Below are positions 19,201 through 27,296 of a stretch of 64,000 nucleotides of DNA, in pieces. The notes beneath the pieces are model-generated. The model saw nothing but the letters and a program-made list of their open reading frames with translations, had not been told where the DNA came from and ran no database searches. Each line of letters opens with the position of its first letter. The stretch's first letter is position 1. A program made the position numbers and the translations under genes. Location of the stretch: assembly GCA_949295905.1 (NCBI GenBank), contig CASFNA010000010.1:79481-143480 (forward strand). Direction: 5' to 3'. The stretch is from an uncultured Prevotellaceae bacterium (GTDB taxonomy: Bacteria > Bacteroidota > Bacteroidia > Bacteroidales > Bacteroidaceae).

Positions 19201-19350
19201 CTCGACCCCGAGACCAACACAGTCAGCAACGACGGAAGCACCATGGCTGTGACGATGGAGGGCTACACCGGAGCGCACAAACTGCCGGTTGTGGGTTACA
19301 ATACTCCGTCTACACGTAATTTCTTATTCGGTATAAATCTGACTTTCTAA
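16204..19350 (+). CDS. SusC/RagA-family TonB-linked outer-membrane transporter
   Basis: A 1048-residue outer-membrane beta-barrel that imports a glycan or peptide ligand, powered by TonB. After a signal peptide (about residues 1-30, ending NAFAVS) comes a CarboxypepD_reg-like domain (VTGNVSDAAGPLIGATI). The TonB box region and the family signature NEVVVIGYGTQRR follow at about residue 128. The plug domain is next (QALQGRVAGVLM, SLNASNDPLIVLDGIPF, ILKDASATAIYGSRGANGVILITT), then the barrel, ending NLTF. It is 12 bases from its SusD partner. No glycoside hydrolase is adjacent, so the ligand is not predictable. Confidence 0.96.
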   Translation: MDYSKSKSNLKGVVLALGMVCAASNAFAVSLAAPPENAGVNAPMAVQQKVTVTGNVSDAAGPLIGATIKVKGSSTGVVADMDGNFKIQANPSDVLEISYIGYVTQEITVGNKTKLTITLEEEKHNLNEVVVIGYGTQRREAVTGSVANVSGAELNQIAATNAAQALQGRVAGVLMTQTSSKPGAEMQIRIRGQRSLNASNDPLIVLDGIPFMGQLSDINPGDIKSMDILKDASATAIYGSRGANGVILITTVKGMQGSPAKVSYNAYVGFKTVFHKYPMMNGKKYAAMREYAGLYENTLDESNDNNTDWQDLFYRTGISHSHDVSIQGGTQGGSYSFGASYYHDEAVIPTQGYDRVAIRGNFDQSVGKYFRFGLSTNTNYHETKGGNVGIYNVLSMSPLASPYDEEGNLKRTIKMPLDETWVLTKDVAESLEDTWLNEERGLGSYNTMFAEVKCPWIEGLSYRINVGLNYRTSKTGVFTGTGVTSTNPDAVNSASVQQDVTRNWVVENLLTYDRTFAEKHHVNFTGLYSAEQTTFERTYMSGRGIPAEYFQYYNIGYATDEVSVNPANQDYWQSGLMSWMGRIMYTYDNKYMISAAVRSDGSSRLAKGHQWHTYPAVSAGWNISRESFLQDVKWIDNIKLRVGYGQTSNQSVDPYSTLGALSARPYNFGPASTGFLRGYYVSTLPNDELSWEYSSTWNFGVDFSFFSGRLNGTMEYYIQNTKDLLLSVSLPSTSGVGSYMANVGKTRNTGFEFSLNGIILDNKNGWTWDAGINFYYNHNELVELASGAKEDRGNRWFVGHPIDVIYDYKKIGLWQEGDPYLNILEPGGNVGMIKVEYTGEYNADGTPVRAIGADDMQVQDMEPDLVGGFNTNVYYKGFDFSLIGAFQIGGTLISTLHSSNGYLNMLSGRRGQIDVDYWTETNTDAKYPKPGGIMSSDNPKYGSTLGYFDAGYLKVRAITLGYDFARFKAVKDFGISKLRAYFTVQNPFVLFSPFTNECGLDPETNTVSNDGSTMAVTMEGYTGAHKLPVVGYNTPSTRNFLFGINLTF

Positions 19351-19362
19351 AATCGACAAACC

Positions 19363-21381
19363 ATGAATACGTTAAAAACAAAAATAAGGAATTTAGGCAT
19401 AGCGTCCATGGGATTGCTGATGCTTAGTTCATGCTCTGACATATTGGACGAGCAGCCGCGTACCGATTTCGACCCGAGTTTCTTCGGCACGGAGCAGGGT
19501 ATTGAGAGCGGACTTACAGCTCTTTACGCCCACCTGCGCGACACTTACGGCTACGCTTACTATTACTGTATCTGTGAAACCGGCACCGACGAGTACACCT
19601 ACGGCCACGACGCCGACGGCAACTTCAAGGATGCCGACCTCTCGGGTGTAGGCCAGCTCAACGCGCAGACGAGCCGTTCAGACGCTCTTTGGGGCAATGC
19701 GTTCACGTATATCAACACCGCGAGCGGCATTATCGAGAACGGAACGGCCGCAGGTACGAGCGAGGCGCTCATCAGCGAGGCCCGTTTCTTCCGCGCATAC
19801 GACTACTTGCGCCTCGTTCAGACATTCGGAGGCGTGCCACTCGATTTCGGTGCAGGCGAGCTGAAGTTCAACACTTCTCCTACTCGTTATTCTGTACGCA
19901 ACACCGTGCCCGAGGTTTACACGAAGGCTGTATTCCCCGACCTGAAGCTGGCTGTTGAGAACCTGCCCGAGACGGGACGTCTCACCGGCGGACTGACTAA
20001 GAACGCCGCGCGCCTCGCTCTTGCCAAGGCTTACCTGGCTTACGGCTGGTGGCTTGAGAATCCGAAGAATATTCCGACTTATCCGGAATGTGACCGTACA
20101 GACCCGGACGGCCACGATGCACAGTGGTACTTCCAGGAGGCTTACAATCTGGCCATTGAGGGTATAACTAACCCTGGTCCGTTCTCTCTCCAGCCCACGT
20201 ATTATGACGTTCACCTCGGTTCCAACGACCGCAACAGCGAGGTTATGCTCTATGCAGACCACACAGAGAACAGCGAGGAGTTCAACGGCGGTTCTTTGAG
20301 CTACGGTAGCGGTGCTGCTCCCGACAACTTCGCGGTTTGGATGGTAACATGGAACTATCCCAACATGACAGCCAAGCGTGCCGACAACGGCGCATCGTTC
20401 ACTCCCGTGCTCCGTGCCGCAACCCAGGACCTCGGCCGTCCTTGGACACGTATGGCTCCGTCTCACAATGTGTTCTACGAAACGTTCAAAAACAAGACCG
20501 AAGACTCTCGTTACGACGGTACTTTCACTACCGTATTCCGTTCAAACTGGAATCTTGACCAGGCTAACTATGGCGGACTCACTGCAGCTATCAATGCTAA
20601 CGGCATGGAAGTGCCTGTAGGCGGTGCAATATTGTCTTTTGTTGATGATGATGTAGTTTACGAAGTGGCACCAACTGAAGAAAACCCTGAAGGTGTACTT
20701 CGTTCAGGTGTCAAGCTGACAACAGATAATGCTGTAGGTGGTTTTGAAGTGCCCGGCCGTTCAGACTATGTTGTGCCTTTCAGCGCTATCAGCCGTCTGA
20801 AGTACCCGATGCTGTGGAAACTCGGTGTTTACCGTACCGACAACGCCGGCACCGTAGGGCAGCCGAATGCAGGCAGCACACGTCCGTTCAACATCCTGTA
20901 TTTCTCTGACTTCTACTTCGTAGCAGCCGAGGCCGTAGTAAAGGGTGCAACGCCGCAGTCTGGATATTCAGCGCGCGAGTGCATAAACGTTATCCGTGCC
21001 CGTGCCGGCAAGTGGCGTTTCAGCAATGCGAAGAACGAAGTTTACGAGGCTGACTTCAGCGCGCAATTGACGGCAGAGACTCCTGACCTTGACAACATGG
21101 CGGAAGAGGACGCTATCAATTACATCCTCGACGAGCTTAGCCGCGAATACTTTGGCGAGACTCGCCGCTGGCTTGACCTTGCACGTACACAGACATGGCA
21201 TGAGCGTGCGAAGGAATACACCATCTGCGGAATGGAAGCAAACTCTGTAACGCCGGAGACAATCAAGCGCGACATACCTCTCGACTACTATCTCCGCCCG
21301 ATTCCGCAGGGTCAGCTCGACGCAATGGAGATGACTCCGGAAGAGAGGCAGGCATTCCAGAACCCGGCATACAGACAGTAA
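19363..21381 (+). CDS. SusD/RagB-family nutrient-binding lipoprotein
   Basis: A 672-residue surface lipoprotein that caps the SusC-like barrel and captures ligand. The signal peptide ends in the lipobox LSSC (cysteine near residue 25), followed by DILDEQPRTDFDPSFF, typical of SusD proteins. The RagB/SusD core shows the tetratricopeptide-like helices (ISEARFFRAYDYLRLVQTFGGVPL, AARLALAKAYLAYG) and the C-terminal signature ELSREYFGETRRWLDLARTQ. It is longer than SusD itself, with inserts near residues 330-480. It pairs with the preceding gene; no other polysaccharide-utilisation genes are visible. Confidence 0.95.
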   Translation: MNTLKTKIRNLGIASMGLLMLSSCSDILDEQPRTDFDPSFFGTEQGIESGLTALYAHLRDTYGYAYYYCICETGTDEYTYGHDADGNFKDADLSGVGQLNAQTSRSDALWGNAFTYINTASGIIENGTAAGTSEALISEARFFRAYDYLRLVQTFGGVPLDFGAGELKFNTSPTRYSVRNTVPEVYTKAVFPDLKLAVENLPETGRLTGGLTKNAARLALAKAYLAYGWWLENPKNIPTYPECDRTDPDGHDAQWYFQEAYNLAIEGITNPGPFSLQPTYYDVHLGSNDRNSEVMLYADHTENSEEFNGGSLSYGSGAAPDNFAVWMVTWNYPNMTAKRADNGASFTPVLRAATQDLGRPWTRMAPSHNVFYETFKNKTEDSRYDGTFTTVFRSNWNLDQANYGGLTAAINANGMEVPVGGAILSFVDDDVVYEVAPTEENPEGVLRSGVKLTTDNAVGGFEVPGRSDYVVPFSAISRLKYPMLWKLGVYRTDNAGTVGQPNAGSTRPFNILYFSDFYFVAAEAVVKGATPQSGYSARECINVIRARAGKWRFSNAKNEVYEADFSAQLTAETPDLDNMAEEDAINYILDELSREYFGETRRWLDLARTQTWHERAKEYTICGMEANSVTPETIKRDIPLDYYLRPIPQGQLDAMEMTPEERQAFQNPAYRQ

Positions 21382-21442
21382 TTGCCGGACAGTACACAAT
21401 GAGACAAGAGTGTTTCAGCTGTGTTGTTTAAGTTAATTTGGA

Positions 21443-21478
21443 GGGCGCACCGCGTGAGCGGCGCGCCCTTCGTTTTTT
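21443..21478 (+). terminator. Terminator of the susCD operon
   Basis: GGGCGCACCGC pairs with GCGGCGCGCCC (one mismatch) around a GTGA loop, followed by TTCGTTTTTTT. Confidence 0.85.
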
Positions 21479-21570
21479 TGCCGGGCTCTTGTCAGGTGGT
21501 TTCGGCCCTATGCTTTCTTGCCGTTAAACCTTTTTACTCCTACATTCCAACTTGCGGCAAACCGCACGGT

Positions 21571-21655
21571 GAAAGGCCGTCTTTTGAACGGTGAAACACG
21601 GCCTTTTGCAACGCGGTTTGCCGTCTTTCGCAAAGCGTTGGCATAAAGGCCGTTG
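21571..21655. repeat. Family C repeat array
   Basis: Alternating GGCCGTCTTTTG-like words and complements downstream of the susD terminator. The remainder of this 497-base gap holds the promoter at 21707 and a leader of about 135 bases. Confidence 0.75.
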
Positions 21656-21706
21656 TGCCGTGGTTGTTTAGCTATATAAATAAATTCTTATTTTGTTTGC
21701 TTTTAT

Positions 21707-21737
21707 TTTGCATTCAGCCTTATTTGTGCTATCTTTG
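21707..21737 (+). promoter_or_regulatory. Consensus Bacteroidetes promoter for the AAA-TOPRIM operon
   Basis: TTTG at 21707-21710, exactly 19 bases, then TATCTTTG at 21730-21737, a full match to the Bacteroidetes consensus. It lies about 140 bases before the first ATG, so the operon is expected to be transcribed constitutively by the primary sigma factor. Confidence 0.75.
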
Positions 21738-21878
21738 CATAAGATAAGCTGCACTTTGGAAATAGAAAGCAAGTCTCCTTTCACGCCCGTTTACATTCTC
21801 GTTGTAAAAGGCAAACGTAACTTGTGGTATTTGAATTAAACGTTTTTGTGTGGTTGCATTGATTATAAACGGTAGATT

Positions 21879-22922
21879 ATGTCTTCTTATTTTTACGATA
21901 TTGAGATATGTAATTTCAGGGGGATAGACCATCTGAAGATAGACGGATTGGCAAGCCTGAATGTTATTGTGGGGGCAAACAATGTCGGTAAAACGTCGAT
22001 ACTTGAAGCCATATTCATGCTTTCGGGAATGTCCAATCCATGGGTGCCGACACGTGCCAATAATCTAAGGAATGCCCAATTCGCCACGATAGACGGGATG
22101 AGGTATATGTTTCATAATCTTGATTTCGCAAACAAGCCTCTGTTGAAGGCCTCCGTTGAAGGCGGTGTAAGGCGACTGACGTTCGGTGCCGTGTTGGCCA
22201 ACAGTACGGATTCTTCTTCAAGTTTGTCGTATGCCCATTCGCTTATAAAGCAGATAGACTTTGATTTCGGCGTTGACGGCGGTGATGATTATCCGTATCA
22301 TTCGTCATTGTTCATGGGCAATGACAACACGATGCAGCAGGCCATCGACAAGGCATATCATGAAAATCTGAATTGTCTGTTCCTTTCAGCAGATAAAGGC
22401 GACGGAAACGCAATGGCAAATTTTGCAACGCTGGTGAGGCGCAACGGCAAACAACAGGTGATAGACGCGTTGAAGAACTTTGACCCGTCGATAGAGTCGG
22501 TAGAGGCTTTGCCTGACGGACTATACATCAAGGTCGGAGGGGTACAGGAACTTTTGCCTATAAGCATGGCCGGTGACGGTGTAAGGCGTATGATAAATAT
22601 CGTTTCCACGATAGCTAATGAGGACAATAATATGGTGTTGATAGACGAGCTTGACAATGGGCTTCATTATAGTGCGCATGTGAAGATGTGGCGTGCGATA
22701 CTTGGCTTTACCTTGTCGCACAATGTCCAGCTATTCGTAACGACTCATAATCTTGATTGCTTGCAGGGATTGAAAAATGCGATGCAGGAAAACGCGGTGT
22801 TTCAAAGTCTTGTCAATGTGTATGACATTGCCAGAACAAGCAAGAAAGGCTATCAGTCATATAGATATTCATATGATGCTTTGAAGGAGGCTATCGACAA
22901 AGAAATAGAAATACGGCGATGA
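21879..22922 (+). CDS. AAA-family ATPase (OLD/ABC-ATPase-like), first gene of a two-gene cassette
   Basis: A 347-residue ATPase of the AAA_15/AAA_21, OLD-like group. It begins IEICNFRGIDHLKI and has a Walker A motif GANNVGKTS at residues 32-40. An ABC-like region near residues 225-245 (PISMAGDGVRRMINI) is followed by Walker B VLIDE at 253-257 with the typical DNGLH, and an H-motif-like FVTTHNLDCL. It lacks the C-terminal TOPRIM nuclease of full OLD proteins. A TOPRIM protein is encoded by the next gene, which overlaps it by four bases (ATGA). The arrangement resembles split OLD and PARIS-type (AriA/AriB) anti-phage modules, a resemblance only. The block is AT-richer than its neighbours. Confidence 0.85.
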   Translation: MSSYFYDIEICNFRGIDHLKIDGLASLNVIVGANNVGKTSILEAIFMLSGMSNPWVPTRANNLRNAQFATIDGMRYMFHNLDFANKPLLKASVEGGVRRLTFGAVLANSTDSSSSLSYAHSLIKQIDFDFGVDGGDDYPYHSSLFMGNDNTMQQAIDKAYHENLNCLFLSADKGDGNAMANFATLVRRNGKQQVIDALKNFDPSIESVEALPDGLYIKVGGVQELLPISMAGDGVRRMINIVSTIANEDNNMVLIDELDNGLHYSAHVKMWRAILGFTLSHNVQLFVTTHNLDCLQGLKNAMQENAVFQSLVNVYDIARTSKKGYQSYRYSYDALKEAIDKEIEIRR

Positions 22923-23542
22923 GGAATGATTTTAAGGTTTTTGTCGAGGGTCCGGCTGACAAGCGTTTCATAGAGCAGTTGATTGAGCACATATGGTCTG
23001 TCGATGTTGTCAATGATTGCGTAATCAGTACCGGAGGCTATACAAATTTGAGGTCGAAAGATAAAGAGGCCGTTTATGTCAACCTGATGAAAAGGACGTC
23101 TGATGACGGCGGAGTTAATCTTGTTGTGTTTGATGCGGACAACGATTGCAACGCGCGTAGGGAGGAACTCATTGATTGGGGAGAACGTAACAGTGTGGAT
23201 TTTGAGTTGTTTTTATTGCCTGACAATATTGGCGGTGGAACGTTGGAAGACTTGTTGGAAAGGATAATAAATCCTGAAAACCAAGCTGTCATGGATTGTT
23301 GGAACGGTTATGAAGAGTCTTTGAAAGATGTCGATTTGCCTTGGAGAAATGGTAAGCCGTTGACAATACCAGCCAAGAAGACAAAGATTTACGCTTATCT
23401 GGAAGTCCTTTTGGGTGCTTCAAAGTCTGAAAAGAAAAAGATAAAGGAACCGAACAGGATATATACAGATGGAAATCATTGGGATTTGGATGCTGCCGCA
23501 TTGTTCGGTCTGATAGGATTTTTGAAAAAATATCTTGATTGA
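22919..23542 (+). CDS. TOPRIM-like (DUF3226-type) partner of the AAA ATPase
   Basis: A 207-residue protein with a TOPRIM-like layout. The catalytic-type glutamate is in FVEGPADKRF (E10), and the DxD pair is in VVFDADND (D72, D74). Next comes FLLPDNIGGGTLEDLLERI, characteristic of the DUF3226/DUF4435-like TOPRIM group. The C-terminal half has a lysine-rich stretch (KSEKKKIKE) and ends FGLIGFLKKYLD. Its ATG overlaps the stop of the ATPase gene, indicating translational coupling. It is probably the nuclease or effector of the pair. The family name is assigned from motif pattern and not from a search. Confidence 0.7.
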   Translation: MRNDFKVFVEGPADKRFIEQLIEHIWSVDVVNDCVISTGGYTNLRSKDKEAVYVNLMKRTSDDGGVNLVVFDADNDCNARREELIDWGERNSVDFELFLLPDNIGGGTLEDLLERIINPENQAVMDCWNGYEESLKDVDLPWRNGKPLTIPAKKTKIYAYLEVLLGASKSEKKKIKEPNRIYTDGNHWDLDAAALFGLIGFLKKYLD

Positions 23543-23613
23543 AATACTTTTATTGCTTAGTTCTTGTTCGGCAATATTGTTTTTAAGAATGTTTTATTGA
23601 CTGATTATAAGGC

Positions 23614-24147
23614 ATGGATGACATTTCTAAGTTGACATATAAAGTTGTGAAGTCGCGGACGGTGCGCTATGTCACGGTGGGAGTATGGGGGCTGCTTGCG
23701 GCCGTGTTTGTGCCTGCGTGGTATATGCTGCTGCGCGAGCCGTTTTACGTTGCGCCTTTTGTCATAATGCTGTTGATTACGGTTTTTGTCGTCGGTTTGC
23801 TGCTTTATTTCCATTTGATTTCGCCGCGTAGCGTGGTGCTGGCGGCAGACGCGCTCGTGCTGCGTCGTGTGCTTGGGTGCAAGACGTTCCGTTATGCCGA
23901 CATTGCCGAGGCCGGGATGTTTGCAGGCAGCGGCTCTGACATGTTCCGCTTCTGGGGCAGCGGCGCGTTCTGCGGTTTCATCGGCTGGTTTTCGGGTGGC
24001 GGCCTCGGCTCTCATTTCGAGTACGTAGGGCGTTACTCCGACGCCTTCTACCTGAAGCTGCGCAGTGGCCGCACCTACCTGTTGAGCTGTGACGGCGCGG
24101 AGCAGGCGGTCTGCCGCGTGCGTGAGGGCATGGCAAGATGCGCCTGA
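23614..24147 (+). CDS. Small membrane protein with PH-like domain
   Basis: A 177-residue protein with two adjacent hydrophobic helices (about residues 20-40 and 45-67). A soluble beta-rich part follows, with the pattern LAADALVLRRVLGCKTFRYADI and YLKLRSGRTYLLSC, as in bacterial PH-domain (bPH) membrane proteins. No enzyme motif is seen. It stands 71 bases after the TOPRIM gene and might be its third operon member, but its GC content looks like the core genome and a strong terminator follows it. Confidence 0.6.
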   Translation: MDDISKLTYKVVKSRTVRYVTVGVWGLLAAVFVPAWYMLLREPFYVAPFVIMLLITVFVVGLLLYFHLISPRSVVLAADALVLRRVLGCKTFRYADIAEAGMFAGSGSDMFRFWGSGAFCGFIGWFSGGGLGSHFEYVGRYSDAFYLKLRSGRTYLLSCDGAEQAVCRVREGMARCA

Positions 24148-24183
24148 CGGGCATTACTGCGGTTGTAAGTTGTGGCTGATTTG

Positions 24184-24235
24184 AACGGCAAAGGCGGCAT
24201 GTCAAATTGCGATATGCCGCCTTTGCCGTTTTTAA
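24184..24235 (+). terminator. Strong terminator between convergent genes
   Basis: A perfect 17-bp stem (AACGGCAAAGGCGGCAT with its complement at 24214-24230), followed by TTTTTAAA. Confidence 0.9.
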
Positions 24236-24289
24236 ATATGGTGTTTGTTGTGGTTGGATGTTTTGTCCGATGCCATTTGTTGTGTGGTG

Positions 24290-24982
24290 TTACAGCCTAC
24301 CTTCCTCGGAATAGCTGTAATACCGGCCGTCGGTGACTATGAGGTGGTCGAGAAAGTGCAGGCGCATCAGTTCGCAGGCTTTCTTCATGCGCTGTGTCAG
24401 GCGGTCGTCGTCGCTGCTTGGCCGGGTGTTGCCGCTTGGGTGGTTGTGGCATAGGGCTACGACGGTGGCGTTGCATAGCAGGGCGTTCTTCACGGCGAGG
24501 CGTATGTCTACGGCGGTCTCGGTGATTCCGCCGTGCGACAACATGACGCCTTTTATCAGCTTGAAGTTCTGGTTCATGAGCAGCACCCACGCCTCTTCTT
24601 CGGGCAAGTCCTGCATTTTCGGTAGCATGTATTCGTATATTGCGGCGGCAGAGTCGAGCTTTTGGCGCTCTTCGGCCTTTTCAGCCTGCCGTCGTTTGCC
24701 CAGTTCGCAGGCGGCGATGATTGTCACGGCTTTTGCCGGGCCGAGGCCTTTGTAGCGGCCGCCGGCCAGTTCGTCAATGGTTTTCTTGCCCAGCGTGTTG
24801 AGGTTGTTGCCGCAGTCGGCGAGCACGCGCTTCATCAGGTCTACGGCACTTTCGTCCTGCGAGCCGGAGCCTATGAGTATTGCCAGCAGCTCGGCGTTGG
24901 TCAGCACCGCCGCGCCGTGCTTCATCAGTTTTTCGCGTGGGCGGTCTTCCTCCGCCCATTGGTTTATGGAAAGTTTGTTCAT
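24290..24982 (-). CDS. radC: RadC-family JAB/MPN protein
   Basis: A 230-residue UPF0758/RadC protein. The N-terminal helix-hairpin-helix-like region (GSGSQDESAVDLMKRVL, LGPAKAVTIIAACELGKRR) is followed by a JAB1/MPN metalloprotease-like domain. Its metal-binding signature is complete: a glutamate in the TETAVDIRLAV region, then HNHPSGNTRPSSDD, with the distal aspartate. The historic DNA-repair assignment of RadC has not held up well, and its biochemical role is open. The start gives MNKLSINQW. It is followed downstream by an independent convergent gene. Confidence 0.92.
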   Translation of the reverse strand: MNKLSINQWAEEDRPREKLMKHGAAVLTNAELLAILIGSGSQDESAVDLMKRVLADCGNNLNTLGKKTIDELAGGRYKGLGPAKAVTIIAACELGKRRQAEKAEERQKLDSAAAIYEYMLPKMQDLPEEEAWVLLMNQNFKLIKGVMLSHGGITETAVDIRLAVKNALLCNATVVALCHNHPSGNTRPSSDDDRLTQRMKKACELMRLHFLDHLIVTDGRYYSYSEEGRL

Positions 24983-24994
24983 GGTAGTTTAATT

Positions 24995-25032
24995 GAGAAT
25001 TTAGAATTGCAGATTCCCAACTCTAAATTCTC
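24995..25032. repeat. Short hairpin between radC and the glycosyltransferase gene
   Basis: GAGAATTTAGA pairs with TCTAAATTCTC. The right arm overlaps the stop codon of the upstream glycosyltransferase gene. It is a short member of family D. Confidence 0.6.
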
Positions 25033-26068
25033 ATTTGTAAAACGTTTTCTCAAAAGCGTGGAATTCGTCTTGTCCTTTTACGCAGCGTTTCCACCATGCG
25101 TTGATGAAGCCACAGCCGTAACCGAAGAGCTGGATGAACGCCGCCGGGACGCTAAGAAGGCCTACCTTGAGGTTTTTGTTGGCGGCGGTGGAGTCGGCGG
25201 CGATGAGCAGGCTGTAAAGCAGTATGGGCAGCCACGGTGCGGCGCACAGCCAGTACCAGCGGTGTATGTCGTCGTATGCCATGAGCACGCGCCCTACGGC
25301 CGATGTTAGCACGAGCGCGCAGACGCCGACGGTGAACACCATGGGCAGCATGTGGACGAGCTTGAGCGACTCGGGGTATTTCTTGTAAAGGTTGATGCGC
25401 GCTATGCCGCTGTTGTACACCTGGCGGAAGAACTTGCGGAAGTCGGTGCGCCGCTTGTGCCACACCCATGCCTCGGGGAACAGGCGGCAGCGGCATCCGG
25501 CCTTGAATATGCGTATGCTGAAGTCGATGTCTTCGCCGAAGCGCATCTTGGAGAAGCCTCCGAGGCGCAGGTAGACGTCGCGGCGTATGCCCATGTTGTA
25601 GGAGCGTGGGTAGAACTTGTCGAGCTTTTTCTTGCCTCCGCGTATTCCGCCAGTGGTGAAGAAGCTTGTCATGGAGTAGCTTATGGCCTTTTGCGTGTCG
25701 GTGAACGAGGCGTGCGCCCGGTCGGGACCGCCGAAGGCGTCGGCCGGTTCGCGGCCAAGTTCGCTGTCAACGGCCTGAAGATAGCCTTCGGGCAGGACGA
25801 CATCGGAGTCGAGCACTATCAGGTATTCGCCCTTCGAGCGTTCCGCGCCGTAGTTGCGGCTCTGCCCCGGGCCGCTGTTCGGTTTGGCGTAGTAGTGCAG
25901 GTCGAGCCTGCCGGCGTATTTTGCGCACACGTCCTTGCACGTCACGGAGCTGCCGTCTTCCACGATTATCACCTCAAAATCTTTGATGGTCTGCGTAGTA
26001 AGGCTTGCAAGGAGTTCGTCTACTTCGTCGGGACGGTTGTATACGGGAACGATGAAAGAGTATCTCAT
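25031..26068 (-). CDS. Family 2 glycosyltransferase, membrane-attached
   Basis: A 345-residue GT-A glycosyltransferase. It opens with MRYSFIVPVYNRPDEVDELL and has the nucleotide-sugar motif VEDGSS and the metal-binding DSD (about residues 92-94) in GEYLIVLDSDVVLP. An acceptor-side GEDIDFSIRIFKAG follows. The C-terminal third has about three hydrophobic segments, so it probably acts on the cytoplasmic face of the inner membrane on a lipid-linked acceptor. It lies upstream of radC on the same strand (gap 48 bases). There are no other glycan-assembly genes nearby, so donor and acceptor are unknown. Confidence 0.88.
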   Translation of the reverse strand: MRYSFIVPVYNRPDEVDELLASLTTQTIKDFEVIIVEDGSSVTCKDVCAKYAGRLDLHYYAKPNSGPGQSRNYGAERSKGEYLIVLDSDVVLPEGYLQAVDSELGREPADAFGGPDRAHASFTDTQKAISYSMTSFFTTGGIRGGKKKLDKFYPRSYNMGIRRDVYLRLGGFSKMRFGEDIDFSIRIFKAGCRCRLFPEAWVWHKRRTDFRKFFRQVYNSGIARINLYKKYPESLKLVHMLPMVFTVGVCALVLTSAVGRVLMAYDDIHRWYWLCAAPWLPILLYSLLIAADSTAANKNLKVGLLSVPAAFIQLFGYGCGFINAWWKRCVKGQDEFHAFEKTFYK

Positions 26069-26143
26069 GCTATCAGTAGTTTAGGAAGTTAAGGCGTTTG
26101 AGGATTTAAAGACACAAGGCTTGTCTTTAAGTTCCATGTGTTT

Positions 26144-26249
26144 TGAAGAAATAAAGGGAGACGAAGGAGTTAAAGACGTATGCTTTATTGTCGAGCCTGA
26201 CCCTGAAAGCTGTTGTCTTTAACTTCTTTGACTCCCTTTGCTTCTTTTA
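26144..26249. repeat. Family D purine-rich hairpin
   Basis: GAAGAAATAAAGGGAGACGA (26144 onward) pairs imperfectly with CTTTGCTTCTTTTATTCC-side sequence ending near 26249. It lies just after the efp stop and before the glycosyltransferase start, on the minus strand. Confidence 0.7.
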
Positions 26250-26264
26250 TTCCGATAAAGCCGG

Positions 26265-26831
26265 TTATTCTTTTACGCGGCTGAGGTAGCTGCCGTCGCG
26301 TGTGTCAATCTGGATGAGGTCACCCTCGTTGATGAACAGCGGCACGCGTACCTCGACACCGGTCTCAAGCGTTGCGGGCTTGGTGGCGTTGGTGGCGGTA
26401 TCGCCTTTCACGCCCGGCTCGCTGTGGGTTACGCGCAGGTTGGTCTTGACGGGCATCTCGGCGTAGAGAATCGTGCCGTCTGTTGTGTCGGTTACTACTT
26501 CCACAACGTCGCCTTCCTTCATGTAGTCAACGCCAACGATGCTGTCGCGGCTGATTGGAAGCTGCTCGAATGTCTCCTGGTTCATGAAGATAAGTCCCGT
26601 AGGGTCTTCATAGAGATACTGGTAGGGGCGGTGCTCTATGCGTACGTCCTCGAGTTTGAATCCAATCTGGAATGTGCGCTCAAGCACACGTCCGTCGGTA
26701 ACGTTCTTCAGCTTGGTGCGCATCACGGTGTTGCCCTTGCCCGGTTTTACGTGCTGGAAGTCGATGCAAATCCATACTTGGTTGTCCATGCGGATGCATG
26801 TACCTTTCTTTATTTCCTGTGAGTTAATCAT
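26265..26831 (-). CDS. efp: Elongation factor P
   Basis: A 188-residue elongation factor P, which relieves ribosome stalling at consecutive prolines. The KOW-like N-terminal domain has the modification loop PGKGN with lysine 32 at the tip. OB domains II and III follow, with VDYMKEGDVVEVV and the C-terminal GDLIQIDTRDGSYLSRV, the classic EF-P signature. ATG 26831 (MINSQEIKKG) is chosen; a longer frame to 26894 adds an unconserved head. The residue before the loop is basic rather than suited to EpmA-type lysylation, and no modification gene is nearby. Confidence 0.96.
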   Translation of the reverse strand: MINSQEIKKGTCIRMDNQVWICIDFQHVKPGKGNTVMRTKLKNVTDGRVLERTFQIGFKLEDVRIEHRPYQYLYEDPTGLIFMNQETFEQLPISRDSIVGVDYMKEGDVVEVVTDTTDGTILYAEMPVKTNLRVTHSEPGVKGDTATNATKPATLETGVEVRVPLFINEGDLIQIDTRDGSYLSRVKE

Positions 26832-27034
26832 TTTGTATGTGTAATTAAATGTTGTTGTCTGTTTGCCGGTTGGCGTTACGATACCAACGCGCAAGCCTCC
26901 GCTCCGTCCGTTGGCATGGCCTCGTACGCCTAAAAAGTTGACTTTCAGGCTGCAAAGTTACTATTTTTTTAGAAAAAAGCATAAAACAAAGACCTAAAAA
27001 ACACTTAATCCTTGGTTGTTTGAAAAGAAATGTG

Positions 27035-27042
27035 TACTTTTG
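27035..27042 (+). promoter_or_regulatory. -7 box for rpmH
   Basis: TACTTTTG, a match to TAnnTTTG, 47 bases before the rpmH start. A TTG at 27012 is a possible -33 element. On the opposite strand a TAACTTTG (26953-26960) probably serves efp. Confidence 0.55.
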
Positions 27043-27088
27043 CAGCCCAAAGTGTGGAAACGAATAACAACAAAATAAAAACAAGAAT

Positions 27089-27244
27089 ATGAAAAGAACA
27101 TTTCAGCCGCACAACAGGCGTAGGGTGAACAAGCACGGTTTCCGTGAGAGAATGGCAACGAAAAACGGCCGCCGCGTGCTTGCTGCGCGCCGCGCAAAGG
27201 GTCGCAAGAAGCTTACAGTTTCTGACGAGCACCACGGAAAGTAA
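27089..27244 (+). CDS. rpmH: Ribosomal protein L34
   Basis: A 51-residue, highly basic protein reading [20 protein letters not shown] at the start and then [20 protein letters not shown]. This is the conserved L34 pattern, with a short C-terminal extension ([11 protein letters not shown]) common in Bacteroidetes. It belongs to the large ribosomal subunit. It is too short for most open-frame listings but unmistakable. It has its own -7 box at 27035. Confidence 0.97.
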   Translation: MKRTFQPHNRRRVNKHGFRERMATKNGRRVLAARRAKGRKKLTVSDEHHGK

Positions 27245-27296
27245 CCGTCAGCACGTAAGAAATTGAACTGTAAAAAGAAAGAAGTAAAGCGATGTC

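Noticed and set aside
23605-24015. 136-codon minus-strand frame opposite the PH-like gene
   Set aside because: Composition typical of an antisense shadow (many H, R, Q); the plus strand has a membrane protein with helices.
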